A program made the translations under genes and the position numbers. Below, piece after piece: positions 16,445-24,540 of a DNA stretch of 64,000 nucleotides (positions are counted from its first letter, which is position 1; the number at the start of each line of letters is the position of its first letter). The DNA lies in NCBI RefSeq assembly GCF_000011245.1, contig NC_004193.1:1776501-1840500 (forward strand), written 5' to 3'. Source of the stretch: Oceanobacillus iheyensis HTE831 (lineage in GTDB: Bacteria; Bacillota; Bacilli; Bacillales; Amphibacillaceae). Under the pieces are notes generated by a model. The model saw only the letters and a program-made list of their open reading frames with translations. It made no database searches and was not told where the DNA came from.

Positions 16445-17035
16445 TTGAATTATCCGAATGGTCAACAGAAGGTGACAACCAACCATGTTGTACAAAAACA
16501 GGATAATCGTATGTTTAGCAATAGAGGAATGTCCTTAGAGGATGACATTAATGCAACAAATGAATTTTATCTGGAAACAAATCAAGCAGTTATACACAAA
16601 AAACCAACCCCTGTTCAGATTGTTAATGTACATTATCCGAAAAGAAGCGCAGCAGTAATAACAGAAGCTTATTTCAAACAAGCCTCTACTACTGATTATA
16701 ACGGCATTTATAAAGGTAAATATATTGACTTCGAGGCAAAGGAAACGAAGAATAAAACATCATTTCCATTAGCTAATATACATGAACATCAAATCAATCA
16801 TATGCAAAAGGTTATTGATCAACAGGGTATTTGTTTTATGTTAATTCGATTTACAGCTCATGATGAGACATACTTATTGGATGCCAAAGCACTTTTAACA
16901 TTTTGGAATCTTAAGCAAGATGGAGGGAAGAAATCGATTCCCTATGATATGATAAGAAACCAGAGTCAGCTTATTCCATTTCATTACCAGAAAAGAGTAG
17001 ATTATTTAGCTGCTGTAGATAAGCTTTATTTTTAA
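16445..17035 (+). CDS. recU: Holliday junction resolvase RecU
   Basis: Resolves Holliday junctions during recombinational repair and chromosome segregation, and modulates RecA. The nuclease core is visible as [27 protein letters not shown] with the catalytic acidic and Lys residues, and [17 protein letters not shown] precedes it. The TTG start at 16445 is preferred: AGGAGGG lies 6 bases upstream and the product then begins NYPNG like B. subtilis RecU. An ATG at 16418 would add nine codons over the ribosome site. ponA follows after 18 bases, the conserved recU-ponA operon. Confidence 0.93.
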   Translation: MNYPNGQQKVTTNHVVQKQDNRMFSNRGMSLEDDINATNEFYLETNQAVIHKKPTPVQIVNVHYPKRSAAVITEAYFKQASTTDYNGIYKGKYIDFEAKETKNKTSFPLANIHEHQINHMQKVIDQQGICFMLIRFTAHDETYLLDAKALLTFWNLKQDGGKKSIPYDMIRNQSQLIPFHYQKRVDYLAAVDKLYF

Positions 17036-17053
17036 TTACGGAGGTAGAAACTA

Positions 17054-19831
17054 ATGGCAGAGAATAAAGGCCAAAGTAGAACAGCAAGAAGACAACAACA
17101 GAAGAAATCAAAGAAATCAAGAAAATCGAATAAACCAACTTGGAAAAAGGTTTTAAAAATATTTTTAATCATTATGTTAGCAATGTTAGTCATTGGTATT
17201 GGAGTTGGTGCATATTGGATTGCTACTGCCCCAGACATTGACGAAGAAAAACTTACCGTTCCTTTCTCTTCTACATTATTAGATAAGAATGGGGAACAAT
17301 TTGCAGAACTTAGTGCAGAAGAACGTAGAACGCAAGTGACATATGAGGATCTTCCAGATGTGCTAATCGATGCAGTAACAGCTACGGAAGACGCTAGGTT
17401 TTTTGATCATGCTGGTGTCGATCCACGAAGAGTTGGCGGAGCAATACTTGCAAACGTTACGGATGGATTTGGTTCCCAAGGTGCTAGTACAATCACACAA
17501 CAGGTGGTTGAACGAGCATTCTTAACACCAGATAAGAAAGTAAGTATAAAAGTACAAGAAATGTGGTTAGCTCTTAAGTTAGAGCGCGAATATACAAAAG
17601 AAGAAATTATGGAAATGTATTTAAATAGTATTTTCTATGGCTCACAAGCTTATGGTGTTGCAAACGCTGCGGAAACCTATTTTGGTAAAACAGATCTTAA
17701 TGATTTAACTTTACCTGAAGCCGCAATATTAGCAGGATTGCCGCAACGCCCTTCGGCTTATAATCCGTATGAAAACCCAGAACTCACAAAAGAACGAATG
17801 AATACCGTTCTTACACTAATGGTTCGCCACGGTAAAATTACAGAAGAAGAAGCTGAAGAAGCAAGACAAGTAGAAGTAACTTCTCTATTAAATGAATCAA
17901 AACCAGACCCTACTCCTTATGAGGCGTTTATACAACAAGTAAGAAAAGAAGTAGAAGCAAAAGTTGAAGATGCAAATATTGATACAGACGGATTGAAAAT
18001 TCATACAACAATTGATCCAGATGCACAAGAGCATGTAGAGTCTCTCTTAGCAAATGATGGGAATTCGATTAATTATCCAGAAAATACACAAGGTGCTATC
18101 GTCGTACTCGATACACAATCTGGTGCGATAGAAGCAATTGGAGGTAGAGTAGATACTGGCGATGTTAGTGGCTTTAACTATGCAACTCAAGGAAAAATGC
18201 AAATTGGTTCTGTAGCTAAACCACTTCTAGCTTATGGTCCGGCAATTGAATACAATCAAATGTCTACTTACCACCAAATTAATGATGATGGACCGTTTGA
18301 AATAGATGGATCTTCTCCAATTCAAAACTATGGTCAATATCATGGTTGGGTATCTGCAAGGTATGCAGTACAAATGTCTCTAAATGTTCCGGCTGCTAAA
18401 ACCATAGAATCTGTTGGATATGAAAATGCACAAAAATTTGCGGAGAATTTAGGTCAAACTTTTGATTATAATCTAGATGTAAGAGATGTAATTGGAGGTA
18501 CACGAAACCATTCCAATCCAATGAAGATGGCTGGTGCATACCGCGCATTTGGTAATGAAGGAATTTACAATGAACCATACGCAGTAACAAAAGTAGAATT
18601 TCCAGATGGTCGAACTATTGATTTGACACCTGAAGCTGAACCGGTCATGGAAGATTCTACAGCATATATGGTTACGGATATGATGCGTTCTGTAGTAGAA
18701 GATGGTACCGGCTCATCAGTTCAAATCCCTGGCCTTGATATAGCTGGTAAAACAGGAACAACGACATTAGATGGCGCTGAAGGAAGTCCAGATGCTTGGT
18801 TTGTTGGTTATACTACAGACTACACGATTGCAGCTTGGACGGGAGGTCAACGTATAAATGAAAATGGAGGTGTTAGTCGAGTAGCTTTAACAGATACTAG
18901 CCTTTCTCGGGAAATGTTCCGACAAACAATGGCACATATCTCAGAGGGTAACGATACTGCCAGCTTTGAGAAGCCAGATTCCGTTGCAGAGGTAAAAGTA
19001 GAAAAAGGATCTAATCCACCTGCTTTAGCTAGTGATTATACACCTAGTGAACAGACGTTAACAGAACTATTTGTAAAAGGAACAGAACCAACAAGTGTAT
19101 CAGAGAAGTTCGATCAGCTTGATGCAGTAAGTGGTTTGAATGCTACGTATAATGAAGATTCCAATTCAATTGATGTAAGTTGGGATTACGAGTCTGATGA
19201 TGATATTAGTTTCGATGTTCGAGCTAGTGTCAATGGTGGCGATATGCAAGATCTTTCTTCTACTGAGGATACTTCGATGGAAATATCTGAAGTGGAAGCC
19301 GGAGCGGAATACGTTATAGAAGTAACAGCTTCCAATGGTAACTTAACAAGCGAACCGGCCACAACTTCCGTAACGGTTCCAGGTGAAGATGAAGAACAAG
19401 AAGAAATCGATGAACTCCCTTCTGTTAGCGGATTATCTGCTCAGTATGTAGGAGATGGAGTAATTGATGTAAGTTGGTCTTATGATGGACCATCAGCATC
19501 ATTTGAAGTAAATGTTAATGGCCAGACACAAACAGTTCAATCTCAAGGATTAGAAGTAACGGGTGCGAGTCCTGGTGAATACACGATTGAAGTGACACCG
19601 ATTAGTAACGATGATAGTGAAATTACCGGCCCTCCTCAATCTACCTCTACTACTGTTCCAGATGAATCTGGCGGTGATGGAGAAGATAGTGGAAATGACG
19701 AAGGCAATGGTAATGATGAAGGTAATAGTGATGAGGATAATAGTGGGGATGGAACTCCCGAGGATGAAAATGAAGATTCTGGTGATGGAAATCCCGAAGA
19801 TGAAACCGGAGATTCTGGTGAAGAAAATTAA
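17054..19831 (+). CDS. ponA: Class A penicillin-binding protein 1A/1B with fibronectin-like domains and acidic tail
   Basis: Bifunctional peptidoglycan glycosyltransferase and transpeptidase. A Lys/Arg-rich cytoplasmic tail (1-33) precedes one membrane helix (about 34-58). The glycosyltransferase carries EDARFFDHAGVDPRR and GASTITQQVVERAFL; the transpeptidase has SVAK (Ser near 385), SLN and KTGTT (near 565). Two fibronectin-type domains follow at about 690-780 and 795-870. The last 50 residues are almost only Gly, Asp, Glu, Asn, Ser and Pro in near-repeats (GDGxPEDExxDSG). 925 residues compares with about 914 in B. subtilis. GpsB is its likely regulator. ATG 17054 follows CGGAGG. Confidence 0.95.
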   Translation: MAENKGQSRTARRQQQKKSKKSRKSNKPTWKKVLKIFLIIMLAMLVIGIGVGAYWIATAPDIDEEKLTVPFSSTLLDKNGEQFAELSAEERRTQVTYEDLPDVLIDAVTATEDARFFDHAGVDPRRVGGAILANVTDGFGSQGASTITQQVVERAFLTPDKKVSIKVQEMWLALKLEREYTKEEIMEMYLNSIFYGSQAYGVANAAETYFGKTDLNDLTLPEAAILAGLPQRPSAYNPYENPELTKERMNTVLTLMVRHGKITEEEAEEARQVEVTSLLNESKPDPTPYEAFIQQVRKEVEAKVEDANIDTDGLKIHTTIDPDAQEHVESLLANDGNSINYPENTQGAIVVLDTQSGAIEAIGGRVDTGDVSGFNYATQGKMQIGSVAKPLLAYGPAIEYNQMSTYHQINDDGPFEIDGSSPIQNYGQYHGWVSARYAVQMSLNVPAAKTIESVGYENAQKFAENLGQTFDYNLDVRDVIGGTRNHSNPMKMAGAYRAFGNEGIYNEPYAVTKVEFPDGRTIDLTPEAEPVMEDSTAYMVTDMMRSVVEDGTGSSVQIPGLDIAGKTGTTTLDGAEGSPDAWFVGYTTDYTIAAWTGGQRINENGGVSRVALTDTSLSREMFRQTMAHISEGNDTASFEKPDSVAEVKVEKGSNPPALASDYTPSEQTLTELFVKGTEPTSVSEKFDQLDAVSGLNATYNEDSNSIDVSWDYESDDDISFDVRASVNGGDMQDLSSTEDTSMEISEVEAGAEYVIEVTASNGNLTSEPATTSVTVPGEDEEQEEIDELPSVSGLSAQYVGDGVIDVSWSYDGPSASFEVNVNGQTQTVQSQGLEVTGASPGEYTIEVTPISNDDSEITGPPQSTSTTVPDESGGDGEDSGNDEGNGNDEGNSDEDNSGDGTPEDENEDSGDGNPEDETGDSGEEN

Positions 19832-19846
19832 AATTAACTAAATATA

Positions 19847-19875
19847 AAAGACGCAGCACGTGCTGCGTCTTTTTA
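19847..19875. terminator. Bidirectional terminator between ponA and nth
   Basis: Perfect 14-base inverted repeat AAAAGACGCAGCAC/GTGCTGCGTCTTTT with no unpaired loop bases in the DNA palindrome and T tracts on both strands. It serves convergent ponA and nth. Confidence 0.88.
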
Positions 19876-19884
19876 TATTCTTAC

Positions 19885-20535
19885 TTATGCTAGTTTCTTC
19901 ATTCTTTTCTTTCCTTCTCTACATAATTCGAGAAGCGGGCATTCTGGACATTGCGGATTTCTTGCTTTGCAATGATATCTGCCAAAGAATATCATTCGGT
20001 GATGGGTTACACTCCATTCATCACGTGGTACTTTTTTCATTAAGGTATTTTCTACTTCTAGAACGCTATCCTTCCATTTGCATATACCAAGACGTTTGGA
20101 TACACGTTCTACATGTGTGTCTACTGCTATAGAAGGCTCATTAAATGCAATCGATGCTACGACATTTGCTGTTTTTCTGCCAACACCTGCTAATTTAACT
20201 AATTCCTCTTTTGACGAAGGAATTTCCCCATTATATTCATCTAATAACATTTGACAAAGTTTTTGTATATTTTTTGCTTTAGAACGATATAGCCCTATAG
20301 AACGAATATCATTTTCTAACTCACTTAATTCGACAGAAAGATAATCTTCAGGTGTCTTATATTTTTGGAAAAGATCTGCAGTTACTTTATTGACTAACTT
20401 ATCTGTGCATTGGGCAGACAATAGAACAGCAATAACCAGTTCAAAAGCATTAGAGTGTTCCAATTCGCCTTTAGCATCAGGGTACATCTCCGCCATAATA
20501 TCTAGACATTGTCGTATTTGTTTTTGGTTAAGCAC
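19885..20535 (-). CDS. nth: Endonuclease III
   Basis: Bifunctional DNA glycosylase and AP lyase of base-excision repair for oxidised pyrimidines. Helix-hairpin-helix LVKLAGVGRKTANVVASIAF includes the catalytic Lys, VDTHVERVSKRLG the catalytic Asp, and CKARNPQCPECPLLELC has the C-x6-C-x2-C-x5-C spacing for the [4Fe-4S] cluster. 216 residues. The GTG start 20535 follows GGGGGAATAAAAT and lies 3 bases after the dnaD stop, so the two genes are coupled. Confidence 0.95.
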   Translation of the reverse strand: MLNQKQIRQCLDIMAEMYPDAKGELEHSNAFELVIAVLLSAQCTDKLVNKVTADLFQKYKTPEDYLSVELSELENDIRSIGLYRSKAKNIQKLCQMLLDEYNGEIPSSKEELVKLAGVGRKTANVVASIAFNEPSIAVDTHVERVSKRLGICKWKDSVLEVENTLMKKVPRDEWSVTHHRMIFFGRYHCKARNPQCPECPLLELCREGKKRMKKLA

Positions 20536-20538
20536 ATT

Positions 20539-21216
20539 TTATTCCCCCTCTAGCCAATTATAGTAGAACGAGGTGTCTCTCTTTTGACTCGTTTTTGGCG
20601 ATTGTTGATTTTGATGGAATGGTTGACTTGCTTTTCGTGCATCCTGAACAGAATGAATCCCTTTCCTCTTCCACTCTCTTAAGATCCTGTCGATATATTT
20701 AAAGTTTAGCTTACCCATTAGTACGGATTCTCTTAATCCAGCTTTTATTAGAGCTGGTTCTATTTCATCCTCATCTATCCAAGTATTAATGGTTTCTATT
20801 TCGAAAGGAGATAGTGGTCTACCGAATTCTTGTTCAAATAGAATAAAGATCGTACCAATTGGATCTTCATTTTCATTCTTTTCTTGCTTCTGACTGTATA
20901 ACTTTTCCCATAAGGGTTCTAGAGAATAAGCTTCACTATAAGGTTCAATTTCTTCATTTTTTTCTATAGTTAATAAGCCTTGTTGAAGTAATTTACGTAA
21001 AATTTGGGCACACTGTTTTTCATCAAAACTAACGAAATGTGCCAATTCTGATGGGGTTGGAAAATCATTATTTTTTTCTGAGAATCGTAGTAATTGTAAA
21101 ATCAACATTACTTCTGCTTCATGTAAACCTAACAGATGATAGTCGGTAAGAAGTTTCGCAGGAATACTAAGTTGATCTTTTACAATCTCATGTAAATGTA
21201 AATTTCTCTTTTTCAT
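20539..21216 (-). CDS. dnaD: DNA replication protein DnaD
   Basis: Primosomal protein of low-GC Gram-positives that helps DnaA, DnaB and DnaI load the replicative helicase. 225 residues: an N-terminal winged-helix oligomerisation domain (about 1-110), and a C-terminal DnaB_2 domain with FEQEFGRPLSPFEIETINTW and the DNA-binding YIDRILREWKRKGI. ATG 21216 with GAGGTG 7 bases upstream; the longer frame to 21288 lacks a site. Order asnS-dnaD-nth is as in B. subtilis. Confidence 0.93.
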   Translation of the reverse strand: MKKRNLHLHEIVKDQLSIPAKLLTDYHLLGLHEAEVMLILQLLRFSEKNNDFPTPSELAHFVSFDEKQCAQILRKLLQQGLLTIEKNEEIEPYSEAYSLEPLWEKLYSQKQEKNENEDPIGTIFILFEQEFGRPLSPFEIETINTWIDEDEIEPALIKAGLRESVLMGKLNFKYIDRILREWKRKGIHSVQDARKASQPFHQNQQSPKTSQKRDTSFYYNWLEGE

Positions 21217-21260
21217 TGATAAGCACCTCAATAACAGTATAGCATGTACATGTAGTATAG

Positions 21261-21294
21261 AAAGAAAAATCCCTCGCGTAAAATGCAAGGGATT
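21261..21294 (-). terminator. Terminator downstream of asnS
   Basis: AATCCCT/AGGGATT stem around 13 bases, followed on the minus strand by TTTTTCTTT. It lies between the asnS stop and dnaD. Confidence 0.75.
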
Positions 21295-21306
21295 GATTCC
21301 TTCATA

Positions 21307-22599
21307 TTATGGATATAGACGATTTAGCAGACGTGGGAATGGGATTGTCTCACGAACATGCTCCACTCCAGATAACCAAGCTACTGTACGCTCTAATCCT
21401 AATCCAAATCCAGAGTGTGGTACACTTCCATACTTACGTAGTTCTAAATACCACTGATAAGCTGGTCCGGTTAATCCATGTTCTTCGTAACGCTGTTCCA
21501 TAAGTTCTAAATCATCAATTCGTTGGGAACCACCTATAATTTCACCATAACCTTCTGGAGCAATTAGATCAGCACATAAAACAACATCAGATCGATCAGG
21601 ATGTGGTTTCATATAAAAAGCTTTTATATCTTTCGGGTAATTCGTTATAAAGACTGGCATATCATAGCTTTCCGCGATTGCAGTTTCATGTGGTGCGCCA
21701 AAATCTTCTCCCCATTCAATATCATCAAAGCCTTTTTCTTTTAACATATCAATTGCTTCATCATATGAAATTCTCGGAAATGGAGCTTTTATCTTCTCTA
21801 ATTTAGATAGATCTCTGTCAAGAACAGATAGCTCTAATTTACAATTTGTTAATACAGATTGTACGATATGGCTAACGTAGTTTTCTTGAATTTGTAAGCT
21901 TTCTTCGTGTTCAACAAATGCCATCTCTGGTTCAATCATCCAAAATTCGATAAGATGTCTTCTTGTTTTTGATTTTTCCGCTCGGAAAGTTGGACCGAAT
22001 GAAAATACTTTTCCTAATGCCATTGCTGCTGCTTCCATGTAAAGTTGTCCACTTTGTGAAAGATATGCTTCTTCATCAAAATACTTTGTATGGAATAGCT
22101 CTGTAGTTCCTTCTGCAGAAGATCCAGTAAGTATCGGTGGATCTACTTTTACAAATCCCTCTTTATTAAAATACTCATACGTAGAACGGATAATTTCATT
22201 TCTGATTTTCATTACTGCATGTTGTTTTTTGGAACGTAACCACAGATGACGATGATCCATTAAAAATTCTGTTCCATGTTCTTTAGGCGTAATTGGATAG
22301 TCATTAGCTTCATGAATCACTTCAACATTGCTAACTTGCATTTCGTATCCAAAATCAGATCGTGTATCTTCAACAATTTTGCCAGTTACGTATAGAGATG
22401 ATTCTTGTGTAATGTTTTTTGATGTTGAAAAAACATCTTCACTTACATCACTTTTGACTACTATCCCTTGCATAAATCCTGTTCCATCACGTAATTGTAA
22501 AAAAGCTATTTTACCGCTAGAGCGTTTGTTAGATAACCATGCACCAATGGTTACTTCTTGTTCTATATATTGTGGTGCCTGTGCGATTGTAATTTTCAT
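21307..22599 (-). CDS. asnS: Asparaginyl-tRNA synthetase
   Basis: Class II aminoacyl-tRNA synthetase charging tRNA-Asn. Residues 1-100 are an OB-fold anticodon-binding domain ([26 protein letters not shown]). The catalytic domain has motif 2 [23 protein letters not shown] and motif 3 [15 protein letters not shown]. 430 residues is normal. ATG 22599 follows GGAGGACTAAACC. No T-box leader was seen upstream; aspB precedes it by 14 bases, so aspB-asnS are cotranscribed, linking aspartate supply to Asn-tRNA formation. Confidence 0.96.
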   Translation of the reverse strand: MKITIAQAPQYIEQEVTIGAWLSNKRSSGKIAFLQLRDGTGFMQGIVVKSDVSEDVFSTSKNITQESSLYVTGKIVEDTRSDFGYEMQVSNVEVIHEANDYPITPKEHGTEFLMDHRHLWLRSKKQHAVMKIRNEIIRSTYEYFNKEGFVKVDPPILTGSSAEGTTELFHTKYFDEEAYLSQSGQLYMEAAAMALGKVFSFGPTFRAEKSKTRRHLIEFWMIEPEMAFVEHEESLQIQENYVSHIVQSVLTNCKLELSVLDRDLSKLEKIKAPFPRISYDEAIDMLKEKGFDDIEWGEDFGAPHETAIAESYDMPVFITNYPKDIKAFYMKPHPDRSDVVLCADLIAPEGYGEIIGGSQRIDDLELMEQRYEEHGLTGPAYQWYLELRKYGSVPHSGFGLGLERTVAWLSGVEHVRETIPFPRLLNRLYP

Positions 22600-22613
22600 G
22601 GTTTAGTCCTCCA

Positions 22614-23798
22614 TTATTTATGATTTAGAACAAATCGATGAATTCGATTAGCTGCTTCTGTTAGTTCCTCAATTGACAGTGCATAGGATAAACGTACATT
22701 ATCTGGTGACCCAAATCCAGACCCTGGTACTAATGCAACTTTTTCTTCTTCTAAAAGTGCAGCTACCCATTCATCAACCGTTGCAAAACCATTCATTTCA
22801 GCTGCTTTTTTTGCATTAGGAAATAGATAAAATGCGCCTTCTGGTTTAATGCATTCCATTCCTGGGATATCTTGTATCAATTTATAAAAGGCATCTAATC
22901 GTTCAGCAAATATTTTCTTATATTCTAATGATATATCACCAGGATCTTTCGTATAAGCTGCTAGTGCTCCATATTGTGCAATTGATGTAGGGTTTGAAGT
23001 TGAATGAGAAGCAAGATTGGTCATCGCTTTAATAATTGTCTCATTACCTGCAGCATAACCAATTCTCCAACCAGTCATTGCATGTGATTTAGAGACACCG
23101 TTTATTATAATTGTTTGGTTATATAATTCATCAGATATGGAAGCTATAGATACATGTTCTTTTGATGTATAGATTAATTTTTCATAAATTTCGTCAGAAA
23201 CAATGATGATATTATGTTTAAGGCATACTTCACCGAGCGCTGCTAATTCTTCTTTTGAATACATTAAGCCAGTTGGATTAGAAGGTGAATTAATAATTAC
23301 TGCTTTTGTTTTTGGAGTAATAGCCTCTTCTAATTGTGTTGGAGTTATTTTAAAATCATTAGTCTCGGCAGCTGGTAATATTATTGGGTTTCCTTCAGCA
23401 AGTTTTACTTGTTCAGGATAACTAACCCAATATGGTGATGGGATGATTACTTCGTCTTCCTTATTTAATATTACTTGGAAAAGTGTATATAAAGCATGTT
23501 TTGCCCCGTTTGTCACAATAATTTGTTTTTCATTATAGGAAAGACCGTTGTCTTGTTTAAATTTATCAATAATTGCTAGTTTTAACTCGGCAATTCCACC
23601 TGCAGGAGTATACTTTGTTAGGCCGTTGTTCATTGCTTGCTTAGCGCCATCCATAATATATTCTGGTGTATTAAAGTCTGGCTCACCTGCTCCTAATCCA
23701 ATGACATCAAACCCTTGTTTTTTTAAATCTTTTGCCTTAGCAGTTATCGCTAATGTAGATGATGGTGTTAATGTTTGAACTCTTTGTGCTAATTCCAT
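22614..23798 (-). CDS. aspB: Aspartate aminotransferase
   Basis: PLP-dependent class I aminotransferase converting oxaloacetate and glutamate to aspartate. The PLP Lys sits in NGVSKSHAMTGWRIGY; NSPSNPTG and the C-terminal VRLSYALS are the usual cofactor and substrate-binding segments. 394 residues from ATG 23798, with GAGGAG 9 bases upstream. It is flanked by ypmB and asnS in the conserved dinG-ypmB-aspB-asnS order. ypmA, present between these genes in B. subtilis, is not seen here. Confidence 0.94.
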   Translation of the reverse strand: MELAQRVQTLTPSSTLAITAKAKDLKKQGFDVIGLGAGEPDFNTPEYIMDGAKQAMNNGLTKYTPAGGIAELKLAIIDKFKQDNGLSYNEKQIIVTNGAKHALYTLFQVILNKEDEVIIPSPYWVSYPEQVKLAEGNPIILPAAETNDFKITPTQLEEAITPKTKAVIINSPSNPTGLMYSKEELAALGEVCLKHNIIIVSDEIYEKLIYTSKEHVSIASISDELYNQTIIINGVSKSHAMTGWRIGYAAGNETIIKAMTNLASHSTSNPTSIAQYGALAAYTKDPGDISLEYKKIFAERLDAFYKLIQDIPGMECIKPEGAFYLFPNAKKAAEMNGFATVDEWVAALLEEEKVALVPGSGFGSPDNVRLSYALSIEELTEAANRIHRFVLNHK

Positions 23799-23815
23799 GT
23801 TTTTTTCTCCTCTCA

Positions 23816-24331
23816 CTAATAAAACATCTTCGAATATTTATATTGTTCTTGTAAAGATCCATCTGTAATGGAATGATAATTCATCACATAGTTATTATCA
23901 TTATCATGATATGTGATTTCCCAATAAGCTTCTCCCTCCACTAATGCAGGAGTTACACTTACTAACTCACAAGAATCACATGAAGACTGCCAGCTCTCGA
24001 TTAATGTATCTTTTGATAGCATATCTTCCTTAGCAAAAACGGTTAATTGTCGTTGTTCCCCTTCTAGCGGATAAAAAATCAGTTTATCTTCCCCTGCTTC
24101 ATTTGTTGCTTCTAGGACATGATAACTGTACGTTCCATGAAAAGATTCAATGGAATGGATATCTACATAAGAAGTTTGTTCTAATAATTGTGTTTTTGTT
24201 GTGTTCATTTCTGATGTTCTACTGTCATTAATGACTTGATATAAGTATATACTATAGGCAAGCAATGAAATTAGGATAATACCTATACCAACAAGTAAAA
24301 ATAGTAACCCTTTGCGTTTCGTATTCGTCAT
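23816..24331 (-). CDS. ypmB: YpmB-like membrane-anchored protein (DUF5590)
   Basis: 171-residue protein with a basic start (MTNTKRKG), one membrane helix at about 8-32, and an extracytoplasmic domain with a PepSY-like fold pattern (EAYWEITYHDNDNNYVMNYHSITDG). Function unknown. Two cysteines (SSCDSCELV) in the outer domain could form a disulfide. The stop is at the aspB ribosome-binding site, so the genes are probably cotranscribed. Position between dinG and aspB matches B. subtilis ypmB. Confidence 0.8.
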   Translation of the reverse strand: MTNTKRKGLLFLLVGIGIILISLLAYSIYLYQVINDSRTSEMNTTKTQLLEQTSYVDIHSIESFHGTYSYHVLEATNEAGEDKLIFYPLEGEQRQLTVFAKEDMLSKDTLIESWQSSCDSCELVSVTPALVEGEAYWEITYHDNDNNYVMNYHSITDGSLQEQYKYSKMFY

Positions 24332-24508
24332 AAATTTTCATCCGATCCCATTCTAATTGAATTATGATTTTAAAATATACAAAGAGTATATTTCTTTTTT
24401 TTACTATACATAGCAAAAAATCATCTGTAAATAATAATAACACGTCAAAATGGTGATTGCTGATTTGATGTAAAAATTTTACCGACCAATTCGATTGTTC
24501 TTCAATGT

Positions 24509-24540
24509 AATGATGCCTTGTTATAAGGCATCATTTTTTT
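24509..24540. terminator. Hairpin at the end of dinG with T tract on the plus strand
   Basis: AATGATGCCTT/AAGGCATCATT, an 11-base perfect stem with loop GTTAT. The plus strand runs into TTTTTTTT; the minus strand, where dinG reads, is followed only by ACATTG. The stem overlaps the dinG stop (24521-24523). It probably ends dinG transcription but is not a textbook case. Confidence 0.5.

Noticed and set aside
22600..24520. T-box riboswitch for aspB-asnS
   Set aside because: No T-box core (TGGNACCGCG) and no room for the specifier structure; ypmB abuts aspB.
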